Source: CBDHDJ01 sp965261645 | Lineage (GTDB): Bacteria > Pseudomonadota > Alphaproteobacteria > SHVV01 | Length of the DNA: 64,000 nt | NCBI GenBank assembly: GCA_965261645.1 | Contig: CBDHDJ010000004.1 | Span: forward strand, 1,550,001 to 1,614,000 | Reading direction: 5' to 3' | Shown: positions 17,712 to 27,811 of the stretch, piece by piece | Position numbering within the stretch: position 1 is the stretch's first letter | How the letters are laid out: each line of letters opens with the position of its first letter | Position numbers and translations under genes: made by a program | Notes under the pieces: model-generated | The model's input: the letters and a program-made list of their open reading frames with translations, nothing else | Database searches by the model: none | Told to the model about the DNA's origin: nothing

Positions 17712-19156
17712 CAGCCCGTTGATTAAGTGGCTTTTTCCGGCTCTCACTCCCAGATGAGGAATGCGGCGGCGAAAGCCGTCTGGCCGCTTTGCGAGCCCCC
17801 CCGTGCCACCAGCATGGCCCCGGTGGGCGTGAGCAGAACGAAAATACCGCCATATCCGCCCGCCACGGCCTCCCGCGGGGTGCCGGCGCCGATGAGCTGG
17901 CGCATCAGTAACGATAGATTGTGGCCGGCGACGTGGAGCAGGTATCGCTTGTGCACATTACTCTCGCCCGCGCAGCCAGGTTCGTCGCATGCCGCCACGA
18001 TCGAGGTTGTGGGCAAAGCAGCGCTCGACGATCTCGGCGCGCAGCTTGAAGGCCTCGCGGGCGACCCCGGACTTGAGCCGCGCACGGTTATTGGTGACCG
18101 CGCGCCGCGCCGCCTCATCACCGTGCCAGCGCGAAAAGCCGGTCTGCTTGGGCGCCGCGATCCGGGTCTTCCAGGGACTGTCGTTCAGAGCCCTCAAGAC
18201 CGCCCGTGAGTGATAACCTTTGTCGGCGACACATTCAGCCGGGTCCTCCGATGTCGGTGCCGCATCCACCGCCTCGAGGTTTGCCTCGGCCTTCGCCAGG
18301 GTCTTGGAAAGCGTCGTGGTGTCGCCCTCATCGGCCGGGTGCAGCTCGGCCGCCACCACCGCGCCGGTGTCCAGATCCACCGCGTGCTCGGGCTTGTAGG
18401 CCAGATGCGTCGTGCCGTCCTTCATCTTGGTGATCTTGGCCTCGGGGTCGCTCTTCGAAACCCAATCCGTGTTGGAAAGCTTCTTGCCCTTGCGCTTCCG
18501 GTCCAGACGCGCCAGGTCCTCGGCCGTGGGTGTCTCGACCCCGCTTTCCCGGGCCAGGCGCTCCAGCATCTCCCGGTAGCCTTCGCCGTTGTCGCGCCGC
18601 ACGATGTTCCGCAGCGCCGCGTTGGCCTCCATGGTCGAGGCATCGACGCCGATGCGCTCGCCCTTGATCAGCCCCGCCTCGGCGATCAGCACCAGAACCC
18701 AGTCGAAGACCGCCGCGTGGACTTCATGGGGCAGGCGCGTGCGGCTCCGTGACAGCCAGGAATGGTCCGGTACCCGATCACGGCTCCCCAGTCGCAGGAA
18801 CGCCCGCAGCGAAAGCGAGTCCGAGCAGCGCCACTCCAGACCGCGCTCGCTGTCGATGCCCTCAAAGTAGCCCACCAGGTGCATCCGGAAATAGCGCCCG
18901 GGCGGCACCGAGGGCGCGCCCATCCGGGCCGCGTAATAAGGCCGGCAGCTCGCCTCGGCAAAGGCGTCGAAGCCGCCCTCGATCAGCACCGACTGCAAGC
19001 GGTCATAAAACACATGACCCGGAGAGCGCGGCATCTCCGACCAGCTCACCATCAGGTCCCCCTGACCATCCTTCTGCCGTCCCATCGCCATCGGCAAATC
19101 CCCCTGCAAATCAGGGAACCAGAGAATCAGACGGCGCCGACTTAATCAACGGGCTG
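17712..19156 (-). mobile_element. IS1182-like element, copy B (complete, frameshifted)
   Basis: Same 17-bp ends as copies A, C and D, with a perfect 4-bp target duplication CTAA (17708-17711 and 19157-19160). The 1445-bp length reflects one extra base inside the transposase gene. Confidence 0.93.
17744..19091 (-). pseudogene. IS1182-family transposase, copy B, inactivated by a 1-bp insertion
   Basis: Identical in content to the other copies except for an extra A at 17960, where the other copies read CACATTCTCTCG. The reading frame breaks after the third quarter of the protein (the TWLRGRE region), before the conserved NVHKRYLLH block. The product would lack the end of the catalytic domain and should be inactive unless complemented in trans by another copy. 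Confidence 0.9.
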
Positions 19157-19291
19157 CTAACGGGCGATGGGTAACGATCGCTGAGTGAATGTTTGCCCCA
19201 TCGCCAAGCGACCAATTGAAGCGAAGCTCGATCTACCGCTAAACTGGATATCCTGGAATTCGGTGAGCCGACTATCGAGGCAGGGTGGAGC

Positions 19292-19645
19292 ATGGCTGAA
19301 GCGGTTCTCAATCGGCAGTCCTTCAAGGCGGGCCAAACCATATTCGAAAAGAGCGACGCGCCGCATTTCGCGTATATCGTGCAGGCTGGAGCCGTCGATA
19401 TCGTCGTCAAGGACGACGGCAACGATGTCGTGGTCGATACCCTCACCGCCGGCGAGGTGTTCGGCAAGATGGCGCTCGTTGACGAGCAGCCGCGCTCGGC
19501 CCGGGCCATCGCCAAGCAGGCGACGACCTGCGTGCTGATCACCAAGGCGGAGTTCGAGAGGCGGCTCACCAAGGTCGACCCGTTCACGCGCTCCATGCTC
19601 ATGCTGCTGACCAAGCGGCTGCGCAAGGTCACCCAGGCATCCTAG
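19292..19645 (+). CDS. Stand-alone cyclic-nucleotide-binding domain protein 2
   Basis: 117 residues forming a single cNMP-binding beta-roll: QSFKAGQTIFEKSDAPHFAYIVQAGAVDI, then LTAGEVFGKMALVDEQPRSARAIAKQAT and a C-terminal helix (FTRSMLMLLTKRLRKVTQ). The cassette GKMALVDEQPRSARA is closer to the Crp-type consensus than that of the first lone domain. No effector domain is attached. The start at ATG 19292 is preceded by GGCAGGGTGGAGC. It diverges from the other single-domain protein with IS1182-B and the EamA remnant between them. A minimal cNMP sensor or a Popeye-like partner protein is possible, but there is no direct evidence. Confidence 0.82.
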   Translation: MAEAVLNRQSFKAGQTIFEKSDAPHFAYIVQAGAVDIVVKDDGNDVVVDTLTAGEVFGKMALVDEQPRSARAIAKQATTCVLITKAEFERRLTKVDPFTRSMLMLLTKRLRKVTQAS

Positions 19646-19825
19646 CCCTGCCCCACATCCTCGGCGTCGGCCTGACGGAGCCGTTGCGGGCGGTCCGGTC
19701 GATGCGGCGCAGGATGTCGGCGAACAGATCACGGGAGCGAGCGAACGGCAGAACGCGTCAGGCGAGCAAGCCCACCGCCAGAACGAGGGCTAGAGGGCAG
19801 CGCGCGCTGGTGCTGAATGCGTCCT

Positions 19826-19869
19826 AAAAAAAGACGGGCGCGGAGTGGGGTGGCCACGGACCGCGCCCG
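19826..19869 (-). terminator. Rho-independent terminator (minus strand)
   Basis: Read on the minus strand: stem CGGGCGCGG / CCGCGCCCG (19861-19869 and 19835-19843) with a 17-nt loop, then TC and seven T residues (A7 at 19826-19832 on plus). It is placed correctly to end the two tiny minus-strand genes upstream. Confidence 0.8.
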
Positions 19870-19900
19870 AGTGTGACCCCTTGCCCTTGGGGTTACGGGG

Positions 19901-20080
19901 TCAATCTCTGGAGACGACGTCGGCTATTCGGTGCCATGGATAGAAAGTCCTCCGCCGCTTGTCGCCCTCGAGGATTTCCGTGACCGTCACACCCCGGTCG
20001 TTGTAATTGTAATTATGGCTCGTCGTCTCAATGACGCTGTCGTTGACTAAGTGGATTTCTATCTTAGCGTCTTGCATCAT
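19901..20080 (-). CDS. Tiny conserved-looking protein, Sm-like strand pattern, unknown function
   Basis: 59 residues (MMQDAKIEIHLVNDSVIETTSHNYNYN, then DRGVTVTEILEGDKRRRTFYPWHRIADVVSRD). It is rich in alternating hydrophobic/polar strands. The I-x-L-V-N-D-x-V-I-E pattern and the final Y-P-W-H-R-I-x-x-V strand recall small beta-barrel (Sm-like or YlxM/YopX-type) proteins, but I cannot assign a family. The ATG overlaps the stop of the preceding small HTH gene by 4 nt (ATGA). A strong GGAGGG ribosome-binding site precedes it, and a terminator follows. A downstream ATG at 20077 would remove one Met. Real expression is well supported by these signals. Confidence 0.7.
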   Translation of the reverse strand: MMQDAKIEIHLVNDSVIETTSHNYNYNDRGVTVTEILEGDKRRRTFYPWHRIADVVSRD

Positions 20081-20244
20081 TTTCCCTCCAAAGCTCGGCG
20101 AATGATCGAGGTTACCGTGTTCCGGTGTATGCCGTGCCAATCAGCGAGCTGCTGATCGGCCCAGCCTCGCCGCGCATTTCTGAAATTCTCGATGTTGCTC
20201 TTCTCGCGCCTGGTGCGGGCCTGGCTGCCATTGTGGCGTGTCAT
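20077..20244 (-). CDS. Tiny helix-turn-helix protein
   Basis: A 55-residue ORF: MTRHNGSQARTRREKSNIENF, then RNARRGWADQQLADWHGIHRNTVTSIIRRALEGK. The segment ADQQLADWHGIHRNTVTSIIRR has the form of a recognition helix-turn-helix (homeodomain/MerR-like or transposase-type). It is followed by the 59-residue gene with a 4-nt overlap, so the two are translationally coupled, and both end at the terminator at 19826-19869. A regulator or nucleoid-type small protein is possible. The position 160 bp downstream of a tRNA gene would also suit the remnant of an integrated element. Confidence 0.6.
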   Translation of the reverse strand: MTRHNGSQARTRREKSNIENFRNARRGWADQQLADWHGIHRNTVTSIIRRALEGK

Positions 20245-20401
20245 TCCACGTCCTGATCCACGCTACAGGTGGGCTCAACCCCGGCTCCGGTGGTCACTTA
20301 ATTGGCGTCCGGGCACGAGCTTTAGGGCGTGACGGTGTTACCCATATGTTACCCGCCAGGCGCGCCACTCTAAAAAATTATGCTATTTCAATCCGTTAAG
20401 G

Positions 20402-20477
20402 TGGTGGGCGATGCTGGACTTGAACCAGCGACCTCTCGCATGTGAAACGAGCGCTCTACCAGCTGAGCTAATCGCCC
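20402..20477 (-). tRNA. tRNA-Val (anticodon CAC)
   Basis: The 76-nt minus-strand gene folds into a standard cloverleaf. Acceptor GGGCGAT pairs with ATCGCCC, the D-arm is GCTC AGCTGGTAG AGC, and the anticodon arm CTCGT-TTCACAT-GCGAG has CAC as anticodon. The T-arm is GCTGG TTCAAGT CCAGC. The discriminator A and an encoded CCA are present at the 3' end (20402-20405). Confidence 0.97.
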
Positions 20478-20517
20478 GCGGCACGGGCGCTCATTTAGGC
20501 CGCGGCCTTCCGGCCTG

Positions 20518-21189
20518 TCAAGAAAGCCGGGCCAGCACGCCGGGCAACTCGGCGAATGTAGCAATGACCGCGTCCGCGGCCGCCAGGGTTGCGGCGTTTG
20601 CCCCGTAGCCATAGGCGACGGCAACACACGCCGCGCCCGCGCCGCGCGCCGCCTCCATGTCCTTCAGACTATCACCGACCATGACCGCGCACTCGGGTTG
20701 GCCGCCGGCCCATTCGATGGCGGCGAGCACATGGCGCGGGTCGGGCTTCTTGACCGGCAAGCTGTCGCCGCCGGCGATGGCGGCGAAATAACGCGCCAGG
20801 CCGATCTCGTCCAGCAGGCGCTGGCTGAAGTGCGCGCGCTTGTTGGTGCAGACGCCGAGACGCGCGCCCTCGTCGTGGAGTGCCTGGAGCGTCTCTTCAA
20901 CGCCTTCATACGGCCGGCTTTCATCGGCGAGATGCGCGCCGTAATAGGCGATGAAGGACTCGATCTGGGCCTCGAGGGCCACGCCGGCGAGTGGCGCGCC
21001 GACCATATCGAAGCCGCGTTCCACCAGCGCCCGCGCGCCGTCACCGACGAGGTGTGTCACCTCGGACAAGGGCACCGATCCGTGACCCGCGTCGTCGAGC
21101 ACCTTGTTCAAGGCCGCGGTCAGATCGGGCGCGGTATCGACGAGGGTCCCGTCGAGATCGAAGATGACGGCGGTACCGTAAAGCGGCAT
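20518..21189 (-). CDS. gph: Phosphoglycolate phosphatase (HAD superfamily)
   Basis: 223 residues. HAD motif I is FDLDGTLVDT (nucleophile Asp11, general acid Asp13), the threonine of motif II is in LGVCTNKR, the Lys of motif III is in PVKKPDPRH, and motif IV is in MVGDSLKDMEAARGAG. The helical cap lies between motifs I and II. It dephosphorylates 2-phosphoglycolate arising from DNA repair or oxygenation and is a cytosolic housekeeping enzyme. The start at ATG 21189 fits the MPLYGTAVIFDLDG N-terminus. It diverges from glmU with about 195 bp between, the arrangement seen in many alphaproteobacteria; the tRNA-Val gene lies downstream in the same orientation. Confidence 0.93.
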   Translation of the reverse strand: MPLYGTAVIFDLDGTLVDTAPDLTAALNKVLDDAGHGSVPLSEVTHLVGDGARALVERGFDMVGAPLAGVALEAQIESFIAYYGAHLADESRPYEGVEETLQALHDEGARLGVCTNKRAHFSQRLLDEIGLARYFAAIAGGDSLPVKKPDPRHVLAAIEWAGGQPECAVMVGDSLKDMEAARGAGAACVAVAYGYGANAATLAAADAVIATFAELPGVLARLS

Positions 21190-21384
21190 GGATCGGGACT
21201 CAGGTTTTGCGCGGTGAAAAATTGCGTAAGATTTAGTGACTTGGCTCCGATGAGGCGTTTATGGCAATGTCGCCCGCGCTGGAGACACGGGGTATGCAGT
21301 ATTGGACAGACGTGAGGTTTTCGCCAGCCCTCCGAATGGCATCAACCGCACACCGGCGTAGCGTGACAAATTTCGGGACTTGTG

Positions 21385-22809
21385 ATGTCTGAGCGTCCGC
21401 TGGCCGCCCTCATTCTTGCCGCCGGCCTGGGCACGCGCTTGAAATCGGCGCGGCCCAAGGCGCTTCATCCGCTTGCCGGGCGCGCCATGGTGGCCTACCT
21501 GAGCGAGACGGTGGCGGCCCTTGCACCGGACCGGACGGTGATCGTCGCCGGTGCAGGCATGGACGAGGTGGCGGCGCTGGTGCCTGCGGCGATCCCGGTC
21601 GTGCAGGACCCGCCGCTTGGGACCTCGGATGCCGTCAAGGCAGCAGGCAGCGCTCTCGAGGGCTTCGCCGGCGACATTCTGATCCTTTATGCCGACACCC
21701 CGCTCGTGTCGCCCGCCACCCTCACCCGCCTGCTCGAGGCGCACGCCGGTGCCCCGCTCACGGTTCTCGCCATGCGTCCGGATGAGCCTGCCGCCTATGG
21801 CCGTATCATCATCGGGCCCGAGGGCGACCTCGAAGCGATCGTCGAGGCGGACGATGCCACGCCCGCGGAAGGTGGCATCGGGCTCTGCAACTCGGGCATC
21901 ATGGCAGTCGATGCCGATGCGCTCGCCGATCTCGTGGCGGCAGTGAAGAAGGATAACGCCCAGGGCGAGTACTATCTCACCGACATCGTCGGGCTCGCAC
22001 GCCAGCGCGAGCTTCGTTGTGCGATCGTCGAGGGGCCGGCCGAGGAATTGATGGGGATCAACTCGCGCCGCGATTTGGCCGTGGCGGAAGCGTTGGTGCA
22101 GGAGCGCCTGCGCGATCGGGCCATGGAGGGCGGTGCGACACTCGTCGATCCCGACACCGTGATCCTCGCCTTCGATACCCGTCTCGGCCGCGACGTCGTG
22201 ATCGAGCCCAACGTCGTCTTCGGCCCCGGCGTCGTTGTCGGCGACAACGTGACGATCCGGGCGTTTTCCCATATCGAGGGCGCGCGCATCGCCAAGGGCG
22301 CCGTGGTCGGCCCGTTTGCCCGGTTGCGGCCCGAAGCCGACATCGGCGCCAAGGCGCGCATCGGGAACTTCGTCGAAGTCAAGAAGGCGGTGATCGGCAA
22401 GGCGGCCAGGGTGAACCATCTGACCTATATCGGCGATGCCCGAATCGGGCCGGATGCGAACATCGGCGCTGGCACCATCACGTGCAACTACGACGGGGTG
22501 AAAAAATCCGAGACCGACATCGGCGCGGGCGCCTTCATCGGCTCGAACTCGTTGCTGGTCGCGCCGGTCAAGATCGGCGCCGGCGCGGTCGTCGGCGCGG
22601 GCAGCGTCATCAGCCGCGACGTGAAGGCAGGCGCGCTCGGCCTCACGCGCGCCGAACAAAAGGACGTGCCGGGCTGGGCCGCACGCCGCAACGCGAACAC
22701 GCCCGCGGCCAAGCCGGCGCACAAATCTGCCAAGCCGCGGAAAACCAAAGCGGTCCGCCGGGCCAAAAAAGCCAAGCGCCCGGCCCGTGCGAGAACGGCA
22801 TCGGCTTAA
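21385..22809 (+). CDS. glmU: Bifunctional UDP-N-acetylglucosamine pyrophosphorylase/glucosamine-1-phosphate acetyltransferase
   Basis: 474 residues (ATG 21385). The N-terminal uridyltransferase domain has LAAGLGTRLKSARPKALHPLAG and YADTPLV for nucleotide and metal binding. The C-terminal left-handed beta-helix carries hexapeptide repeats and the acetyltransferase residues around VNHLTYIGDARIGPDANIGAG and TCNYDGVKKS. It makes UDP-GlcNAc for peptidoglycan and lipopolysaccharide in the cytosol. The last about 35 residues are an extra lysine/alanine-rich basic tail (AKPAHKSAKPRKTKAVRRAK and following), longer than typical GlmU C-termini; its role is unknown. glmS starts 2 nt after the stop, so the two are in one operon. 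Confidence 0.96.
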   Translation: MSERPLAALILAAGLGTRLKSARPKALHPLAGRAMVAYLSETVAALAPDRTVIVAGAGMDEVAALVPAAIPVVQDPPLGTSDAVKAAGSALEGFAGDILILYADTPLVSPATLTRLLEAHAGAPLTVLAMRPDEPAAYGRIIIGPEGDLEAIVEADDATPAEGGIGLCNSGIMAVDADALADLVAAVKKDNAQGEYYLTDIVGLARQRELRCAIVEGPAEELMGINSRRDLAVAEALVQERLRDRAMEGGATLVDPDTVILAFDTRLGRDVVIEPNVVFGPGVVVGDNVTIRAFSHIEGARIAKGAVVGPFARLRPEADIGAKARIGNFVEVKKAVIGKAARVNHLTYIGDARIGPDANIGAGTITCNYDGVKKSETDIGAGAFIGSNSLLVAPVKIGAGAVVGAGSVISRDVKAGALGLTRAEQKDVPGWAARRNANTPAAKPAHKSAKPRKTKAVRRAKKAKRPARARTASA

Positions 22810-22811
22810 GC

Positions 22812-24635
<1,824 letters not shown>

Positions 24636-24829
24636 GTTCAGCCGGATGTCTGGAAGGACTTCGGCGCTAGCACATAATTGAGGGCGCTGGCGCATATTTG
24701 CGATTGTCGGGCCAGTCGACTGAGAGTGACGGAATCGCTCAATGAATTTCACACAGGCCATCGCGTCGGGGTTCACAAACTACGTGAATTTTTCGACCCG
24801 ATCCTCTCGTTCTGAATATTCGTACCTTT

Positions 24830-25926
24830 CCTATCCGGTTTACACCCACACCCACTAGGGCTAGAATGGGCGCAAACCGGATATAGGGGAGCGCGCCATG
24901 GATGTTCTCGACCGCGCCGATCTCCCATTCCACCATTCGCTACCCGAGTTCCAGCGACTTTTCCCCGATGATGCGGCCTGCGCCGCCTACTTGGAGAAAG
25001 CCCGCTGGGGAGACGGCTTTGCCTGCCCGCACTGCGGCACGGCGGGAGAGCCGTTCCACTTTGAAAACCGCCCTGGCGTCCTGCGCTGCCGCAAGTGCCG
25101 CCAGAACACCGGGCTGACGGTGGGAACAGTGATGGAGCGTAGCCACACTCCGCTGAACGTCTGGTTCTGGGCCGCTTATCTGGTCGCCAGTCAGACGCCC
25201 GGCATGTCCGCCGTGCAGTTTCAGCGGCAACTTGGTCTTTCGCGCTACGAGACGGCCTTTCAAATTCTCCACAAGCTCCGCTCGGGCATGGTGCGGCCCA
25301 ACCAAGACAGGATCGGTGGACAGCCCAAGAACCATGTTGAGGTGGACGAAACCTGGGTTGGCGGGCGAACGCGTGGGGAAGGCCGTGGTGTTCACCACAA
25401 GGTTCCCGTCTCCTGTGCCATCGAGGTGCGTCATCGAAAGCCGGGCACCAAGCTCGACAACCGGAAAGACGGACGCTATGCCGGACGCGTTCGGCTCGCC
25501 GTCGTGCTCGACCGTAGCGCCGAGTCGCTCTGTGGGTTCGTCGAGAGCACCGTCGCGCCGGGATCGCTGATCGTTACTGACGATTGGAGCGGCTATGCTG
25601 GCCTCGGTAAGCGCGGCTATGAGCACTTCGCTGTTGCCGAGTGTGGTGATCCAGAGGTTGCCGAGCAATACCTGCCGATCATCCATCTGGTTTTCGCCAA
25701 CCTGAAGACGTGGCTGATCGGTATCCACCACGGCGTTAGCCACCAGCACCTACAAGCCTACCTCAACGAGTTCACCTTCCGCTTCAACAGGCGGTTCTAC
25801 CCGTTCAACGCCTTCCGCTCATTGCTCGGCATCGCGGGCGACACCTCTGCTCCAACCTATGCCGAGCTTTACTCGGGAGAGTGGCGGCACCCTACATGTA
25901 GCGGTCATCGGCGTTAACCGGATAGG
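24830..25926 (+). mobile_element. IS1595-family element
   Basis: Short inverted repeats CCTATCCGGTT (24830-24840) and AACCGGATAGG (25916-25926) bound the transposase gene. A second CCGG-containing palindrome lies close to the start codon (AAACCGGATATAG, about 24875-24890). I could not find the expected 8-bp target duplication, so the exact ends or the flanks may have changed. Confidence 0.8.
24898..25917 (+). CDS. IS1595-family transposase (ISXO2-like)
   Basis: 339 residues. An N-terminal zinc ribbon (CPHCGTAG... LRCRKCRQNTGLTVGTVMERSHTPL) precedes the ISXO2-like DDE domain: HVEVDETWVGGR (first Asp/Glu), LIVTDDWSGYAGL (second Asp) and HLQAYLNEFTFRFNRRF (Asn/Glu region typical of DDNK/DDEK transposases). 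RIGGQPKNHVEVDE links the two halves. It begins at ATG 24898 shortly after GGGGAGCGCGCC, and it ends nearly at the right inverted repeat. Confidence 0.93.
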   Translation: MDVLDRADLPFHHSLPEFQRLFPDDAACAAYLEKARWGDGFACPHCGTAGEPFHFENRPGVLRCRKCRQNTGLTVGTVMERSHTPLNVWFWAAYLVASQTPGMSAVQFQRQLGLSRYETAFQILHKLRSGMVRPNQDRIGGQPKNHVEVDETWVGGRTRGEGRGVHHKVPVSCAIEVRHRKPGTKLDNRKDGRYAGRVRLAVVLDRSAESLCGFVESTVAPGSLIVTDDWSGYAGLGKRGYEHFAVAECGDPEVAEQYLPIIHLVFANLKTWLIGIHHGVSHQHLQAYLNEFTFRFNRRFYPFNAFRSLLGIAGDTSAPTYAELYSGEWRHPTCSGHRR

Positions 25927-25950
25927 CAAGAAAAAAATGTACATCGAGTT

Positions 25951-26334
25951 CTAAGGTTGAAGTAGTTTTGATTTTGTTTCTTCTATAAGTTGGTGAATGG
26001 TTGCAACGGATTCCAATAGTTGCTGCCGCTGTTCCTCACTGAGCCCACATTCCAGGGGATACTCTTCGGCATACTGCAGATCCTTCAAGCACGACTTCAA
26101 TTCGTGCTCGAATTCAGCCAGGCGACGCTTCAGTTCCTTCCTTTCCGGTGTTTCATTGCGGCCTACGACCAGCTTGTAGAGAATGAATCCTGCGACACCG
26201 GCAAACGCTATACTGTAGAGCCAAAATATCCCTTGACCAAGTTCGCCTTCATCCCCGATGCCGCCGTGAGCAAAAGCCGCGCCCGAACTGGCACAGACAA
26301 TCATCATTGCCACCAGAGTTGGCGTATGTCGCAT
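25951..26334 (-). CDS. Small exported/membrane-anchored protein with coiled coil, unknown function
   Basis: About 127 residues from ATG 26334. A cleavable-looking signal peptide (RHTPTLVAMMIVCASSGAAFAHGG) is followed by one transmembrane helix (FWLYSIAFAGVAGFILYKLVV). A charged helical region (ETPERKELKRRLAEFEHELKSCLKDLQ) and a C-terminal helix (LSEEQRQQLLESVATIHQLIEETKSKL) complete it. The histidine/glycine just after the signal cleavage site (AHGG) resembles CopC/CzcE-like small periplasmic proteins, but that is weak. A longer in-frame start at 26487 is unlikely. It lies between IS1595 and IS5 with lower GC content than most neighbours. Confidence 0.6.
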   Translation of the reverse strand: MRHTPTLVAMMIVCASSGAAFAHGGIGDEGELGQGIFWLYSIAFAGVAGFILYKLVVGRNETPERKELKRRLAEFEHELKSCLKDLQYAEEYPLECGLSEEQRQQLLESVATIHQLIEETKSKLLQP

Positions 26335-26555
26335 GATCAACCAACCTCGAAGAGTGGGCACCGGCAGTGACGTTGTGCGGAGACGAGAGACAAGCAAGCG
26401 GCCGGCGTCTGCCCCTTCGAATTGGACCAGTCGATCATCTGATCCTCGGAGATGCCATGTTCGAGCCCCAATATCGCCACAAGGCATTGATTCTTATATA
26501 CGAATCTGAGTCGAAGGTCAGCGGAGTTGTATCTATCTGGGGAATCCGAGTCTAA

Positions 26556-27462
26556 GAGTCGGTTTCGAAAGTCATGCGGCTCGGGCCAATCTGCGGACGA
26601 GGAGCATGACGGAGGCGGCGTAGAGGAAGGCGCGGGCCGAGGCGATGGTGGCCTCGAAGTCCTTTGCCAGTCGCCGGTTGCGGTTGATCCAGGCGAAGAA
26701 GCGCTCCACGACCCAGCGGCGCGGTTGGACGGCGAAGCCGACCTGATCGGGGCTTTTGCGCACGATCTCGACGGCGATCACGGTGGCCGTGGCGACCTTC
26801 TCGCCGGCGTAGCCGCTGTCGGCAAAGACCTTCTCGATGAACGGAAACGAGCCGCGTGAGGCGCACAGCAGCGACCCGCCACCATCGCGGTCCTGGATAC
26901 TCGCCGGATGCGCCTCGAGCACGAGGCCGCGCCCGTCGGTGTCGACCAGCGCGTGGCGCTTGCGCCCCTTGATCTTCTTGCCCGCATCGTAGCCGCGGGG
27001 GCCACCAGCCTCGGTTGTCTTGACGCTCTGGCTGTCGATAATCGCGCCGCTCGGGCTGGCCTCGCGTCCGACCCGCTCGCGATCGGCCATGACCAGAGAG
27101 TGATTGATCTTCTCAAGGAGGCCGTCGTCGCGGAACTTGGCGAACCAGCGATAGATCGTGCCCCACGGTGGCAAATCGCTTGGCAGCAAGCGCCAAGGGC
27201 AGCCAGCCCGCATCACGTAGAAAATGCCGTTGACGATCTCTCGCATCGGCCATGACCGGGGCCGTCCCGTGCCATGAGCCGGAGGCAAATGAGGCTCGAT
27301 CACAACCCACTCCGCATCGGTCAAATCAGTCTGATAACGCAGCGTCTTGCGGCTATGCTGCTCTCGGGTGGTCGGCGTCCACATGGCGGCTCCATATCGG
27401 TCTCAGCAACCTCCTTGGAATCACATCGACACCGGCCACTCAACCCCTTTCGAAACGGCCTC
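26556..27462 (-). mobile_element. IS5-family element, complete
   Basis: 16-bp imperfect inverted repeats (GAGTCGGTTTCGAAAG at 26556-26571; inverted GAGGCCGTTTCGAAAG at 27447-27462) and a 3-bp target duplication TAA (26553-26555 and 27463-27465) mark a complete 907-bp element. A 263-bp fragment of a near-identical element lies at 51287-51549. Confidence 0.92.
26572..27384 (-). CDS. IS5-family transposase
   Basis: 270 residues. The DUF4096 N-terminal domain (LRYQTDLTDAEWVVIEPHLPPA and GIFYVMRAGCPWRLLPSDLPPWGTIYRW) is followed by the DDE domain. GAIIDSQSVKTTEAGG provides the first Asp, VFADSGYAGEK the second, and WVVERFFAWINRNRRLAKDFE the Glu. No disruptions are seen. ATG 27384 begins MWTPTTREQHSRKTLRYQTD; conserved sequence begins about residue 15. 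Confidence 0.93.
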   Translation of the reverse strand: MWTPTTREQHSRKTLRYQTDLTDAEWVVIEPHLPPAHGTGRPRSWPMREIVNGIFYVMRAGCPWRLLPSDLPPWGTIYRWFAKFRDDGLLEKINHSLVMADRERVGREASPSGAIIDSQSVKTTEAGGPRGYDAGKKIKGRKRHALVDTDGRGLVLEAHPASIQDRDGGGSLLCASRGSFPFIEKVFADSGYAGEKVATATVIAVEIVRKSPDQVGFAVQPRRWVVERFFAWINRNRRLAKDFEATIASARAFLYAASVMLLVRRLARAA

Positions 27463-27465
27463 TAA

Positions 27466-27811
27466 GAACAATAACCGCTATTAATGCACCATAATTTTGT
27501 GCAGGTGTTGACGGAACCGCTCGCTACCGCGTGAGCTCGCGAAGCAGGGGGCAAGGTGGTTCTGTTCATAGTCGAGGAACTGGGGCCCATGAACGTCGTA
27601 CGGCATATGGAATTGGCGATGCGGACGGCCGCCAACGACATGGGCCCGCTTGGGGAGCCAAACGCCGAGACGGCGACCGATCCAGTCACAAGATTTGTAG
27701 GGCCATGAACAATGTTGGTCGCGGCATGACTTGATCGGAGTGCTGTAACGAGCGCACTATGTTGCCCGGGTGGCCGCGAACAAACGAAACAGCGGTTCAA
27801 AGGGTAGGACC
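27466..27811 (+). other. Intergenic stretch between IS5 and a membrane-protein gene
   Basis: No gene is supported. A plus-strand open stretch around 27555-27706 reads VVLFIVEELGPMNVVRHMEL and continues about 30 codons to a stop. It has no credible start or ribosome-binding site and may be a decayed fragment. The opposite-strand ORF has a composition typical of a shadow frame. Confidence 0.4.

Noticed and set aside
10570..19160. Composite transposon bounded by IS1182 copies A and B
   Set aside because: Copy B has its own perfect CTAA duplication, so it inserted independently, and the enclosed genes have no cargo character.
17708..19170. EamA gene interrupted by IS1182-B and continuing on the other side
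   Set aside because: Rejoining the flanks leaves the TAA stop in frame, and no EamA sequence follows at 19161.
20245..20401. Integrase gene and attachment site beside tRNA-Val
   Set aside because: No integrase-like motif and no repeated tRNA 3' segment could be found in the window, although a remnant element remains possible.
24822..25934. 8-bp target duplication for IS1595
   Set aside because: Left and right flanks (GTACCTTT and CAAGAAAA) do not match; ends may be shifted or flanks altered.
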